A stretch of DNA of 49,394 nucleotides from Planctomycetaceae bacterium (GCA_013823135.1 PNLP01000053.1:1-49394); one strand, 5' to 3'; shown: positions 32,220 through 40,782, counted from the first letter of the stretch. The notes: generated by a model not told the origin, from the letters alone. Made by a program: numbers and translations.

Positions 32220-32963
32220 ATGAATCGGTATAGCTTGGCGATTGGGATCTGTGCGCTCCTGTCCGGTGGAGTGTATGGTGACGACACACCCAAGAAGAAA
32301 GATGAACCGGCAAAGCCCACATCCCGCACCGACCGCAAGGTCGAAGGGTGGACCGTGCGTGTCGATGATCGTCTGCTCAAAGCTCCCGACGACGAACTGG
32401 GAACACGTGCCCTGCGGTTCCTCGAAGCAAAGTTGGCCGAGATCAAGATTGCTGTCCCCGCCGATCGCGTGAAGAAGTTGCAAACGGTGGTCATCGTGCT
32501 GGATCTCACGCATGGCAACCTCGGGCCGATGCAGTATCACCCTGGTGCCGGCTGGCTCAAGGCGAACGGATACTCCCCCGACCTGGCCAAGTGCGTTCAC
32601 CTCCCACGTGCGGCCGATCTGGCGACCAAGCGGAATGTCCGCGAGCAACCGTGGGTGATTTTGCACGAACTGGCCCACGCGTATCACGATCAGGTGCTGG
32701 GCTTCGAGGAACCACGGATCATCGAAGCGTATGAGAAGTACAAGAAGAGCGGTCACGGCGAGAAGACGCTGCTGCACAACGGCACCCGTGTGAAGCATTA
32801 TGCCCTGACCAATCACAAGGAATTCTTCGCGGAGATGACGGAGAGCTACTTCGGGGGCAACGACTTCTTCCCGTTCAACCGTGGCGAGCTGAAGGAAACG
32901 GAGCCCGAGATTTACGAACTCCTCGCGCACATCTGGGAGTCGCCACCGAAGAAGGACAAGTAA
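32220..32963 (+). CDS. Secreted zinc metallopeptidase-like protein (HELAH)
   Basis: A 247-residue exported protein. The true start is the ATG at 32220, which gives a signal peptide (NRYSLAIGICALLSGGVYG); the longer frame upstream overlaps the divergent AraC gene antisense. The zinc motif H149-E150-x-x-H153 lies in WVILHELAHAYHDQ, and a downstream Glu-rich helix (NHKEFFAEMTESYFGGNDFF, Glu201 or Glu205) can supply the third ligand. This spacing recalls the anthrax lethal-factor-like peptidase domains, and I recall near-identical proteins in many planctomycetes. The N-terminal part (RKVEGWTVRVDDRLLK) is family-specific. Substrate unknown. It may be controlled by the divergent AraC regulator. Confidence 0.82.
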   Translation: MNRYSLAIGICALLSGGVYGDDTPKKKDEPAKPTSRTDRKVEGWTVRVDDRLLKAPDDELGTRALRFLEAKLAEIKIAVPADRVKKLQTVVIVLDLTHGNLGPMQYHPGAGWLKANGYSPDLAKCVHLPRAADLATKRNVREQPWVILHELAHAYHDQVLGFEEPRIIEAYEKYKKSGHGEKTLLHNGTRVKHYALTNHKEFFAEMTESYFGGNDFFPFNRGELKETEPEIYELLAHIWESPPKKDK

Positions 32964-32980
32964 GTTTAGGCCTTAGCGTC

Positions 32981-33102
32981 AAAATGATCTACCAGTGTGT
33001 GTTGGCCTTGTTTTTGTAGCTGGCCTCTGTGAGGCCGGTCTTCGTGGGGCCAACGTGGTCCGGGGTCACAGACTCCGGCTACAGTTGCTGGTAGATCAGT
33101 TT
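32981..33102. repeat. Composite inverted-repeat element
   Basis: Outer arms TGATCTACCAG (32985-32995) and CTGGTAGATCA (33088-33098) are perfect inverted repeats and extend to 14 of 15 bases. Between them lie two inverted, diverged copies of one word: TGTAGCTGGCCTCTGTGAGG and, on the other strand, TGTAGCCGGAGTCTGTGACC, together with small GGCC hairpins. No gene. It resembles a short non-autonomous palindromic element; no target duplication was seen. Confidence 0.75.
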
Positions 33103-33172
33103 CATGCCGCTGCCTTAAGTCTGCGAAGCCTCAAGCGGCTTTCGCGAGTCCAACCCGAAGCCGCTTGCGGCT

Positions 33173-33521
33173 CACGGCCGTTCCGTGATTTATCTTGGGC
33201 TGTTCAGGTAGCCCCCTCGCTGCCGCTTTATTGCCCTGGTTGTTGGGTTTTCAGCCTGAAAGGCTGTGACAACATAGCCCAGGGCAAGACAGCGAAGCTG
33301 TCGCCGCCCTGGGTCGTCGACGCCCCAATCAGCGTGCAGCCTGAAGGGCTGCGACATTGCGCCTTGTCTCAGCGGTCCCAGGGCGTTGCCCTGGGCTATG
33401 TTGTCACAGCCTTTCAGGCTGAAAACCACCGGCAATAAACAAAAGCGCAACTTCAACAAGCGCAAGCAAGGTGGTGGCTCAACAGCACAACGCACAGAAT
33501 GTGAAACACGGAACGGCCCTG
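33173..33521. mobile_element. Candidate degenerate MITE-like element (copy 2)
   Basis: The right end, 33503-33521, is GAAACACGGAACGGCCCTG, the same terminal repeat as the clear element at 37095-37326. The left end at 33173 reads CACGGCCGTTCCGTGATT, matching the terminal repeat with one to two differences. The flanking decamers are GCTTGCGGCT (33163-33172) and GCAAGCGGCT (33522-33531), 8 of 10 identical, as expected of an old target duplication. Its inside differs from the other copy and contains the palindromic block 33229-33437, so it may be a nested or chimaeric unit. No transposase. Confidence 0.45.
33229..33437. repeat. Palindromic intergenic repeat block (copy B) with 40-bp perfect arms
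   Basis: Arms 33246-33285 (starting GGTTTTCAGCCTGAAAGGCT) and 33388-33427 are perfect inverted repeats over 40 bp, with outer TATTGCC/GGCAATA (33229-33235 and 33431-33437). The 102-bp centre contains the 48-bp module shared with 141-188, and a GCAGCCTGAAGGGCTGC hairpin. Smaller open frames here are repeat translations. The remaining part of this 737-bp gap, 33103-33172, is a hairpin-rich stretch with AAGCGGCTT/AAGCCGCTT words. Confidence 0.9.
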
Positions 33522-33700
33522 GCAAGCGGCTTCGCGGGATCTCCCAAAATCCCGAAGGTACACCCCACCCCTGCGTATCCCTGGACAACTCCCTTCAGGT
33601 GTGCCACTCTGTGGTTACGCGAGACCACAGCGGCCCACTGTGACGGTTTCCGGACCACACGTCGCGGAATAGTCTGAACCGGTTGAACCCGGAGCCGACC

Positions 33701-36700
33701 ATGTCCACCAATCCCAGCGACGCGACACCGCCAAACCGTCAGCACGAGACGCTGCCGCCTCACGCGATCACGGAGGGTTCGGCCCCCGATACGGAGCAAT
33801 CCCCCTACGGAACGCTTGCGCAATCGCCCGAAGATCAGCACCGGGCGGCGGCCGTGTCTTCGAGCTACGGCGTCAACGTGCCCGGATTCCAAATCGAGGG
33901 TGAGCTCGGTCGCGGCGGTATGGGAGTCGTTTTTCGGGCGCGTCAAATCCTGTTGAACCGTGTGGTCGCCCTCAAGATGGTGATTGCCGGGTCGTATTCC
34001 GACACCATCACCCGGACCCGTTTTTTGCTCGAAGCCGAGTCGGTCGCGGCACTCGAACACCCCAACATTGTGAAGGTGTACTCGTTCGGGGAGCACGACG
34101 AACACCCGTTCCTGGCGATGGAATACTTACCGGGTGGCAGCCTCGCGGATCGCGTCAAGGCTCGTGGCCCGCTGCCCCCACGCGAAGCAACGGCGCTCGT
34201 CGCGAACTTGGCGGCGGCAGTGGCTCATGCTCACTCTCGCGGCGTGGTTCACCGCGATATCAAGCCCGCCAACGTGCTCCTCACCGCCGACGGCGATCCC
34301 AGGCTTACCGACTTCGGGCTGGCAAAGGTCGGTCGTTCCGATCTGAGCGTCACCGGCCAAGTGCTCGGCACTCCGGCGTACATGGCTCCGGAACAGGCGT
34401 CGGGCAAGGTTCACGCGGTCGGTACACCTGCCGACGTGTACGCTCTCGGGGCCGTGCTGTACGACCTACTCACGGGTCGCCCGCCGTTCGCGGGGAACTC
34501 GGCGGCAGCCACGATTCACATGGTGCTCGCCTCAGAACCTGAGCGGTTGAGGAAGCACGATCCCGCTGTGCCACGCGACCTGGAAACGATTTGCCTGAAG
34601 TGCCTGGAGAAGGAACCTGAGAAACGCTACCCCACGGCCCAGGCTGTGGCCGACGACCTCAACCGCTTCCTGTGCGGCGACTCGATCATGGCTCGCCCCG
34701 CGGGCTCGCTCGAGCGGGCGGTGAAGTGGATGAAGCGGAACCGGGGGCTGTCGGTGGGGATTGCCGTCGCAACCCTGGCGTTGCTCGCCGGCGTCACCGC
34801 CTCGCTGTGGTTTGGCCTCTGGGCGATGACCGAAGCCGAGCGTGCGACAAACGAAGCCGACCGCGCGAAGGGAAAGGCCGACGACGAACGACGGGCGCGA
34901 GAACAGGCAGCGGTGTCCGAGAGGCGAGCGCTGGCCGCGCTTGGGGAAGCTCAATCGCAACGGATCAAAGCGGATCGCAAGCAAGCGGAACTCGAATTCG
35001 GCCACGCGATGACTTCCTGCGAAGAAGGGCGGGTTCAGGCCGGGTTGGAGATGTTCGTGCGTGTGGTGGAGCTCGCGGAAGCGAACGCCCTTGCCCAGGA
35101 ACCCGGCGACGTGGCGAAAGAGAAAGCGTCCGATCGCGAACTCTCTCGCGTTGCGAGGCTCAACCTCGCGTCGTGGGTGAAGGTGCTCCCGCCGCCAGCC
35201 CGTGCGTTTCCTCACCCCGCCGAACCAGCGGCCGTCGAGTTCTTCCCCGACGGTAAGCAACTCGTGACGTCCGGCGTCAATTCTCAGGTCATTCTCTGGG
35301 ACACCGCGACCGGGGAGAAACTGCGGACCTACAACACGCCCCGCACTCTCAGGCTGCCAGGAATGGCTCCGGGCATGGGGACCGTTGCGGTGAGCCCTGA
35401 CGGGAAGACGATTGTCACAGGCAGCGGGGCCGGGCAAATTGTTGTTTGGGACGCCAGCAACCCCAACTTCAAGCTGGCGTTCGACGGCACATCCGCGGTG
35501 GCGAAAACTCGCGACGGGAACAATATCTTTTCGATCGCGTTCGCCCCCGATGGGACTCTCTGGGCAGCAGACGGCGACAACGGGATTCACCAGTGGGACC
35601 TGGCCGCCCAACCCAAGCCCAAGCTACTCGCTCGACTCGTGCCCCCTCAGGCACCCAATGGTGGGGTGGTCATCAACGTGCTCGCGCTTTCAACGGATGG
35701 AAAGTTCGCGTACACAGGCGACCGCGCAGGACTCGTGCATGAATGGAACCTCCAAACCCGACAGCCCGGTCGGGCCTGGGCGGCAGCAGGCTGGGTTCAG
35801 GACCTCGCGGTCTCGCCCGACGGGACAACGCTCGCCGCGACTGGCCCCGGTGGCCGCGTGCGGGTCTTCGACATCCCCGGAAGGCGGCCCACTTTCGACA
35901 TCGACCTCGCTGGGTCCAACGGCAACGGGGTCGCGTTCGCCCCGCAACAACCCATCCTGGTCACGGCGGACAACGACGGGAACATCCGGTACTGGCACCA
36001 GCACACGGGGCAACCCGTTGGAGTCCCGCTCCGCGTCACCAGCGATCCCCGACGACCACGATTTCGCCCGGGAACGGATCAGTTCGCGGTCACATCCGGA
36101 AACGCGTCGTACGTGTGTACCATTCCTCAACCCGCCAGGCTCGTCACGGCCCGGCAAGGGAGTCGAGTTCGCGGGCTCGACTGCTCACCAACCGGCGACC
36201 GCCTTGCTGTTGCCGACGATTTTCAGGTGGAAGTGTTCGATATCAAGACCCTCAAATCCCTCCAGATTTCGCCGAACTCGCCGCAGATCATTCGCAGCAT
36301 GCGGTACGATGCCGACCCGAAACGGTCGCGGGTATTCCGTGGGTACATCAGCGCGTTTGACCTCCTTTCGGTCCCGAACGGCCCACAATCGGAGATCAAG
36401 AACGCATTCGGGCTGGGTCAGGTCCGTCGGTTCGAGTTCTCACCCGGTGGGTCGAACCTGTACGTGTTGGGCGACACACTCCTCTCGCGGCTCGCGCCCG
36501 GGAACTTCGATGTGCTCGGGGTGGAACGCCCCATCAAAGACCTGCCGCCCGGAGTCACTGCGGGAGTGATGGCAGTGCGCCCCGACGGGGGTGAACTCCT
36601 CGTCACCTCCGGGCCGCGAGTGGTGTTCTTGAACCCCGAAACACTCAAGGCTTCCCGCACGGGGTGGGCCACTGCCGACGAGGTTCGCGACGCGCAGTAC

Positions 36701-37081
36701 ACGCGGGATGGCCTTGCCATACTCGTCGGCCGGCGGGACAACGTGGCGGAACTCCTCGACGCCACGACGGGGCGGCCGCTGATTCGTCAGATGCCACACG
36801 ACCGTGCGGTGGCATCCGTGGCCACAAGTCCCGACGGGAAGTTCCTGGCCACCGGAAGCCGGGACAACACTGCACGCTTCTGGGACTCCAAAACGGGCTT
36901 GCCGGTCGGGCCGCCGCTGCGGCACCAATCGGAAGTGATTCACGTGGTCTTTGAACCGAACGCGAGTCGCCTGGCAACGGGAACCGGTGGCGGCCACGTC
37001 ACGCTGTGGGACGTTCCACCTCCGGCCGTGACCGGGTCCGTTGAGGAGTTGCGTTCCCGGTTCGCCCGACCTGCGGATTGA
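33701..37081 (+). CDS. Serine/threonine protein kinase with WD40 repeats
   Basis: A 1126-residue membrane kinase. Start at the ATG with GGAG six bases upstream. Residues 63-330 are a Hanks-type kinase domain: Gly loop GELGRGGMGVVFRA (about 68-80), Lys92 in VALKMV, the catalytic loop HRDIKPANVLL with Asp186, Asp204 of DFGLAK, and APEQ; the activation segment lies between. All catalytic residues are present, so it should be active. A single membrane segment follows (about 349-378: VGIAVATLALLAGVTASLWF), then a charged coiled coil (residues 380-430), and the C-terminal 620 residues are WD40 repeats (for example FFPDGKQLVTSGVNSQVILW and TSPDGKFLATGSRDNTARFW), probably outside the cytoplasm. A typical planctomycete architecture; target unknown. 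Confidence 0.93.
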   Translation: MSTNPSDATPPNRQHETLPPHAITEGSAPDTEQSPYGTLAQSPEDQHRAAAVSSSYGVNVPGFQIEGELGRGGMGVVFRARQILLNRVVALKMVIAGSYSDTITRTRFLLEAESVAALEHPNIVKVYSFGEHDEHPFLAMEYLPGGSLADRVKARGPLPPREATALVANLAAAVAHAHSRGVVHRDIKPANVLLTADGDPRLTDFGLAKVGRSDLSVTGQVLGTPAYMAPEQASGKVHAVGTPADVYALGAVLYDLLTGRPPFAGNSAAATIHMVLASEPERLRKHDPAVPRDLETICLKCLEKEPEKRYPTAQAVADDLNRFLCGDSIMARPAGSLERAVKWMKRNRGLSVGIAVATLALLAGVTASLWFGLWAMTEAERATNEADRAKGKADDERRAREQAAVSERRALAALGEAQSQRIKADRKQAELEFGHAMTSCEEGRVQAGLEMFVRVVELAEANALAQEPGDVAKEKASDRELSRVARLNLASWVKVLPPPARAFPHPAEPAAVEFFPDGKQLVTSGVNSQVILWDTATGEKLRTYNTPRTLRLPGMAPGMGTVAVSPDGKTIVTGSGAGQIVVWDASNPNFKLAFDGTSAVAKTRDGNNIFSIAFAPDGTLWAADGDNGIHQWDLAAQPKPKLLARLVPPQAPNGGVVINVLALSTDGKFAYTGDRAGLVHEWNLQTRQPGRAWAAAGWVQDLAVSPDGTTLAATGPGGRVRVFDIPGRRPTFDIDLAGSNGNGVAFAPQQPILVTADNDGNIRYWHQHTGQPVGVPLRVTSDPRRPRFRPGTDQFAVTSGNASYVCTIPQPARLVTARQGSRVRGLDCSPTGDRLAVADDFQVEVFDIKTLKSLQISPNSPQIIRSMRYDADPKRSRVFRGYISAFDLLSVPNGPQSEIKNAFGLGQVRRFEFSPGGSNLYVLGDTLLSRLAPGNFDVLGVERPIKDLPPGVTAGVMAVRPDGGELLVTSGPRVVFLNPETLKASRTGWATADEVRDAQYTRDGLAILVGRRDNVAELLDATTGRPLIRQMPHDRAVASVATSPDGKFLATGSRDNTARFWDSKTGLPVGPPLRHQSEVIHVVFEPNASRLATGTGGGHVTLWDVPPPAVTGSVEELRSRFARPAD

Positions 37082-37094
37082 GTTTATCGGGAGC

Positions 37095-37326
37095 CAGGGC
37101 CCTTCCGTGTTTCGCGGTACCCGTGGCTGCGAGTCTCGTAGGCAGCAGAATTCGGCCGCAACCGAAGATGTCAAATTATCTTACAGAACAATCTTATATA
37201 TGTCATTCCGGACATATAATGTCATTCTGGCTCCAAATCACGTTTCCGGCTGTGGTGTTCCCATTTTCGCCCGGAATGACGTGGCATGAAATTTTCCGGC
37301 CCAATCTGAATCACGGAACGGCCCTG
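37095..37326. mobile_element. MITE-like insertion with 10-bp target duplication
   Basis: A 232-bp non-coding element. Terminal inverted repeats are CAGGGCC[C/G]TTCCGTG (37095-37109 and 37312-37326, 14 of 15 identical; similarity continues into TTC). It is flanked exactly by TATCGGGAGC on both sides (37085-37094 and 37327-37336), a perfect 10-bp direct repeat, as produced by transposition. It inserted 3 bp after the kinase stop codon. Its interior is AT-rich relative to the genome, with an internal inverted pair TCATTCCGG (37203-37211) and CCGGAATGA (37271-37279), and a near-symmetric ATATGTC/GACATAT site. No coding capacity, so it must be mobilised in trans. A direct repeat of this length fits ISAs1- or IS4-like families, a guess. 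Confidence 0.8.
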
Positions 37327-37554
37327 TATCGGGAGCCGCCGAATGTCTCATTTATCCTTGACCCTTTGCCCATCCTCAGTAGTTTGATTGAGGCGCTGTA
37401 GTAATGCAGTTCTCTCCCATGCTTGGTAGTGTACTATCCAGCATCCCGCCTTGAGTGGTTGGATCGGTTCTCTCCCCACCCGATTCTTTCACGTTCAAAT
37501 AGCCACCCCAACCGCAGGCGAAACCTGCGGCGTGTTGTCTCATTGCCACGGCTC
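37327..37554. other. Leader region of the M16 peptidase gene
   Basis: Gene-free stretch between the MITE-like element and the peptidase. It contains a small hairpin CCGCAGG-CGAAA-CCTGCGG (37512-37530), 24 bp before the ATG. No clear promoter identified. Confidence 0.4.
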
Positions 37555-38871
37555 ATGTACCGAACCGCAACGCTTGAGAACGGCGTGCGTGTGGTTACCC
37601 ACACGGTCCCGGGTCTTCGCTCCTGCACAATCGGGGCGTTGCTCGACGTTGGACCTCGCGACGAGCCAGCCGAACTCGCGGGCATCGCGCACCTCACTGA
37701 ACACCTGATGTTCGAAGGGACGAGCAACCGCGACGGACTCTCAATTGCCCGGTTGATCGACACTCTCGGCGGTCAGGTCGGTGGCTTCATCACACGCGAT
37801 TACACCTGCTACGCGGCCACGGTTCTCGACGAGTACGCCCCCTACGTTCTCGACCTGTTCGGCGATTTGCTGCTGAACTCGACGTTTCCCGAAGAGTGTG
37901 TTGCGGCTCAGCGTGGAGCGATTGGCCGCGAACTCGCAACCTTTGCCGACCAACCTGACAGGTTGGTTAACGATCGCCTCAAATCACTGGTGTGGCCGGA
38001 TCATCCACTGGGTCGCCCTGTCGCGGGTCGCGCGGAAACGGTGAGTCGGCTCACACGCGAAGACGTGATCTACTTCACGCACCGCACCTACATGCCCGAC
38101 CGCATCATCGTGGCCGCGACCGGCGGGGTGGAGCACGACGACTTCGTCGCGCAAGTGCGGGACGGGTTCTGGAGGTTGATCGGCGAGGCCGGGCCCCGGC
38201 AGATTCCACGCCCTCGGTACAACAGCGGCGTCGAACTCATCCGCCAACCGGTGCAGCAGGCCTACTTCGCCCTGGCAATTCCGGCTCCCGTGTACGCCAG
38301 TCCCGACCGCTACGGCTGGCACCTCCTCACCACGATCCTCGGCGGCGGCATCAGCTCGCGATTGTTCCGTGAAGTGCGTGAGACCCGCGGGTTGGCGTTC
38401 CACATCGCGGCCGAATACCAGGCGTATTCGGATGCTGGTCTGCTCGTGATTGAAGGCGCGACGGCCCCCGAAGACCTCACGGAAGTGGTTTCACTTGCGT
38501 GGTCGGCACTGTGCGAACTGGCGAACGGAACAAACCCCGTCACCGCCGAAGAACTCTGGCGGGCAAAGATGCAGTTGCGTGGTCAGCACCTTCTGGGTGG
38601 TCAAGACGCGTCCACGCTGTTCAGCCGCTTGGTGACGCAAGAACTTTACTTCGGCCACGCCATTGCGACAGACGTTCTCCAGCGTGAGATCGAGGCTGTG
38701 GATGTGGCGGCGCTCGGCGCACTGGCCGAGCCTTTGATGGATGCCGTTCGATCGCCGGCTCTGGTCGTGGTTGCTCCCGAAACACCGAATCTGACCGCTG
38801 ACCGACTTCATGAGTTGCTGGCACCAACGTCCCGGCCATTCCTCGTCAAACTCGCTGACCCTACCCCATAA
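37555..38871 (+). CDS. M16-family zinc peptidase (pitrilysin/processing-peptidase type)
   Basis: A 438-residue single-chain M16B-type peptidase. I start at the ATG at 37555 (MYRTATLENGVRVV), the normal N-terminus for this family; the longer frame from 37423 has no features. The inverted zinc motif H-x-x-E-H is HLTEHLMFEG (near residues 46-50), with the downstream third-ligand Glu region AQRGAIGRELATFAD. The second half is the catalytically silent M16 domain (QQAYFALAIPAP, LLTTILGGGISSRLFREVRE). No signal peptide, so a cytoplasmic peptide-degrading or protein-processing role is likely, but the substrate is unknown. It is followed 21 bp later by a 51-codon gene. Confidence 0.93.
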   Translation: MYRTATLENGVRVVTHTVPGLRSCTIGALLDVGPRDEPAELAGIAHLTEHLMFEGTSNRDGLSIARLIDTLGGQVGGFITRDYTCYAATVLDEYAPYVLDLFGDLLLNSTFPEECVAAQRGAIGRELATFADQPDRLVNDRLKSLVWPDHPLGRPVAGRAETVSRLTREDVIYFTHRTYMPDRIIVAATGGVEHDDFVAQVRDGFWRLIGEAGPRQIPRPRYNSGVELIRQPVQQAYFALAIPAPVYASPDRYGWHLLTTILGGGISSRLFREVRETRGLAFHIAAEYQAYSDAGLLVIEGATAPEDLTEVVSLAWSALCELANGTNPVTAEELWRAKMQLRGQHLLGGQDASTLFSRLVTQELYFGHAIATDVLQREIEAVDVAALGALAEPLMDAVRSPALVVVAPETPNLTADRLHELLAPTSRPFLVKLADPTP

Positions 38872-38892
38872 CGCACCAACCCGGAGATCGCT

Positions 38893-39048
38893 GTGCCTCT
38901 CGACCCGCGGATGAAGAAAACCTGGATTGAGCTTCAGAAGAAGAACGTCGTCCCCGTGAACGCGCTCGGGGTCAAGATCGACCCAAAAGATCAGGCCACT
39001 ATGAGAGTGTGGAAGCAGGAAGGAATCGACCAGTTCGTCAAGAAATGA
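38893..39048 (+). CDS. Small basic protein, 51 residues, unknown function
   Basis: A short gene below common length cut-offs. It starts at GTG (38893) with GGAG eight bases upstream and encodes MPLDPRMKKTWIELQKKNVV, then PVNALGVKIDPKDQATMRVW and KQEGIDQFVKK. The composition is normal for a real protein, with charged and hydrophobic residues in a likely helix-loop-helix pattern, no signal peptide and no Cys. It lies 21 bp after the M16 peptidase stop and is probably co-transcribed with it. I believe similar tiny proteins exist in other planctomycetes, but this is memory only. Function unknown. Confidence 0.6.
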   Translation: MPLDPRMKKTWIELQKKNVVPVNALGVKIDPKDQATMRVWKQEGIDQFVKK

Positions 39049-39156
39049 TGGTGAAGAATTTTCGCAATCAATCATTCACGGCACGCTGGTCGCTATTGTT
39101 GTGTGGCTGAGATTCCAGAACATGCGATTCGAGCTGATCGTTGACAAGGAGGAACG

Positions 39157-40137
39157 ATGACTACCCCGAACGTGATCGACTTACTTCGGGAAGCCACCGT
39201 CGCGGTGCGAGCGAATGATAAAGTTCGTACGCGTCTGCTGTTGCTTGAAGCGACCAAACTCGACCCACGAAATGAAACCGCCTGGCAGTGGTTGGCGGGA
39301 GTCGCGGAATCTCCCACTGAGGCGCTGCACGCGCTCGAATCAATCCTTGCGGTGAACCCAAATAACGAGAAGGCGAAGACGGCGATCGGTCCGGTTCGCC
39401 TGCAAGCTGGTGTCGCCGCCGCGAAGGCGAAAGACCCCGCAACGGCTCGCCGGTTACTTCGTGCTGTGATTGCGGCTGACCCTCGCAGTGAGACTGCCTG
39501 GGTATGGCTCGCCAGTGTCGCGGAATCACCCACTGAAGCCCTCGCCCACCTCGGACGTGCCCTGGAGATCAATCCCGAGAGCGCGCCTGCGAAACGGGGT
39601 GTGCTTCATTACCGGGCAAAAATCGAAGCAGCCCAGCGCGAGGAGCAAGCATGCTCGAATCCTCTCGGCGATGCACCCACCGTTGATGCGGCCAAGGTGG
39701 ATACGGCGATCGTGCCGCGGATGCCGAAAAAACCGTCACTCGCTCCGGCGAAGCCCACACTGGGAACTGTCCTCGTCGTCGATGACAGCCGCACGATCCG
39801 AAAACTGGTTTCCATGACCATGACGGGCGCAGGCTTCGAAGTGGTTGAAGCCGAGGATGGTTCCAGCGCCCTCGACCGGATTCGCGAGATCGGCGTGCCG
39901 CACCTGATTCTGCTCGATGTGGCGATGCCCGGAATGGATGGCTACGAGGTCTGCAGACTCGTTCGAAGGAACCCGGATACGCAGAAGGTTCCCGTCATCA
40001 TGCTGACGGGGAAGGATGGCTTCTTCGACAAGATTCGTGGCAGGCTCGCCGGGACGAACGCCTACCTTTCCAAGCCGCTTCAACCTGACGCACTGCTACA
40101 AGCGGTTCGCAAGCACTGCCCCGCGGACCGCACCTGA
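39157..40137 (+). CDS. TPR-like protein with C-terminal receiver domain (PilG-like)
   Basis: A 326-residue signalling protein, first gene of the chemosensory cluster, with a strong AAGGAGG ribosome binding site. The N-terminus has two clear copies of one tetratricopeptide-like unit (about 28-75 and 98-145), each with ETAWxWLAxVAESPTEAL. After a linker comes a receiver domain (202-326) with acidic pocket Asp209-Asp210 (LVVDDSRTIRKLV), phospho-acceptor Asp254 (LILLDVAMPGMDGYE) and Lys306 (LSKPL). Single-domain or N-terminally extended receivers of this kind take the PilG place in pil-chp systems, being phosphorylated by the CheA partner. TPR units suggest protein docking; the target is unknown. 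Confidence 0.88.
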   Translation: MTTPNVIDLLREATVAVRANDKVRTRLLLLEATKLDPRNETAWQWLAGVAESPTEALHALESILAVNPNNEKAKTAIGPVRLQAGVAAAKAKDPATARRLLRAVIAADPRSETAWVWLASVAESPTEALAHLGRALEINPESAPAKRGVLHYRAKIEAAQREEQACSNPLGDAPTVDAAKVDTAIVPRMPKKPSLAPAKPTLGTVLVVDDSRTIRKLVSMTMTGAGFEVVEAEDGSSALDRIREIGVPHLILLDVAMPGMDGYEVCRLVRRNPDTQKVPVIMLTGKDGFFDKIRGRLAGTNAYLSKPLQPDALLQAVRKHCPADRT

Positions 40138-40173
40138 ACCGACTTCTCCCCGTAACCGAGACCGAGTTGAATC

Positions 40174-40734
40174 ATGACTGCCGTGTTGAAACTTCACCAA
40201 GAAGAAGATGTGGATGCCCTCGCTCCGGCGCGTCCAAAACCGGCTGTGACACCGACCATGCCAGCCCCCGAGTGGACAACCCGACTTGTGACCCTGCTGT
40301 CGCAGTTGGAGGATCGCCGTGGCCGAATTCCCGAGCGAGTTCGTGGCAACGTGAAAGCCATCCTCGACGCGGTGGAGGGGATGATCGCCGACTGCGAGGC
40401 CGTCGCCGCGGAGGCAACATTCCCCGAGGATTTGAACGGCCTGCAAGCGGAAGCCCTCGCGAAAGCCGGTGCGTTTCTGATGGCCACGCACGACTCGCGG
40501 CAGGCTGCGCCCACCGGCGTGTTCCGGTCGCTGTGGTCCGTGGTGACCACCCGGGACGACAGCATCGCGCCGCAAATCCGGGCGTGTCTGCTCGCGGGGT
40601 TCGAGACGCTCTCGGCGTACTTCGCGTTGTTCACTCGCGCTTTCCCGACTTCGGCCACGGCTCGCAATTGGGTCGAGGCCGCCAGCGCTTTCCTTGGTGA
40701 GTTCAACTCGCAAATTCGCGAACTGCCCGAATGA
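40174..40734 (+). CDS. Conserved-position protein of the chemosensory cluster, unknown
   Basis: A 186-residue protein I do not recognise. It lacks a signal peptide, membrane segments and Cys-rich motifs except one Cys near residue 73 and one near residue 137. An N-terminal 30-residue Pro/Ala-rich tail (EEDVDALAPARPKPAVTPTM) is followed by a mostly helical, amphipathic domain (TTRLVTLLSQLEDRRGRIPE, NVKAILDAVEGMIADCEAV, CLLAGFETLSAYFALFTRAF). It sits between the TPR-receiver and CheY-like genes with short gaps (36 and 48 bp) and reads with them, so it is very likely part of the same system. Helical all-alpha character would allow an Hpt-like or docking role, but no phospho-His motif is visible. 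The ribosome binding site is weak. Confidence 0.7.
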   Translation: MTAVLKLHQEEDVDALAPARPKPAVTPTMPAPEWTTRLVTLLSQLEDRRGRIPERVRGNVKAILDAVEGMIADCEAVAAEATFPEDLNGLQAEALAKAGAFLMATHDSRQAAPTGVFRSLWSVVTTRDDSIAPQIRACLLAGFETLSAYFALFTRAFPTSATARNWVEAASAFLGEFNSQIRELPE

Positions 40735-40782
40735 TTGGGCGCTGGTAATGCCGCGTGGGTGTTGCCACATGGAGGAGCGTAG

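Noticed and set aside
33229..33437. CRISPR-like array
   Set aside because: Units are inverted, of unequal length and spacing, with no regular direct repeats or spacers and no cas genes.
32995..33643. Small open frames in the repeat-rich gap
   Set aside because: They are translations of palindromic repeats, with no ribosome binding sites or protein features.
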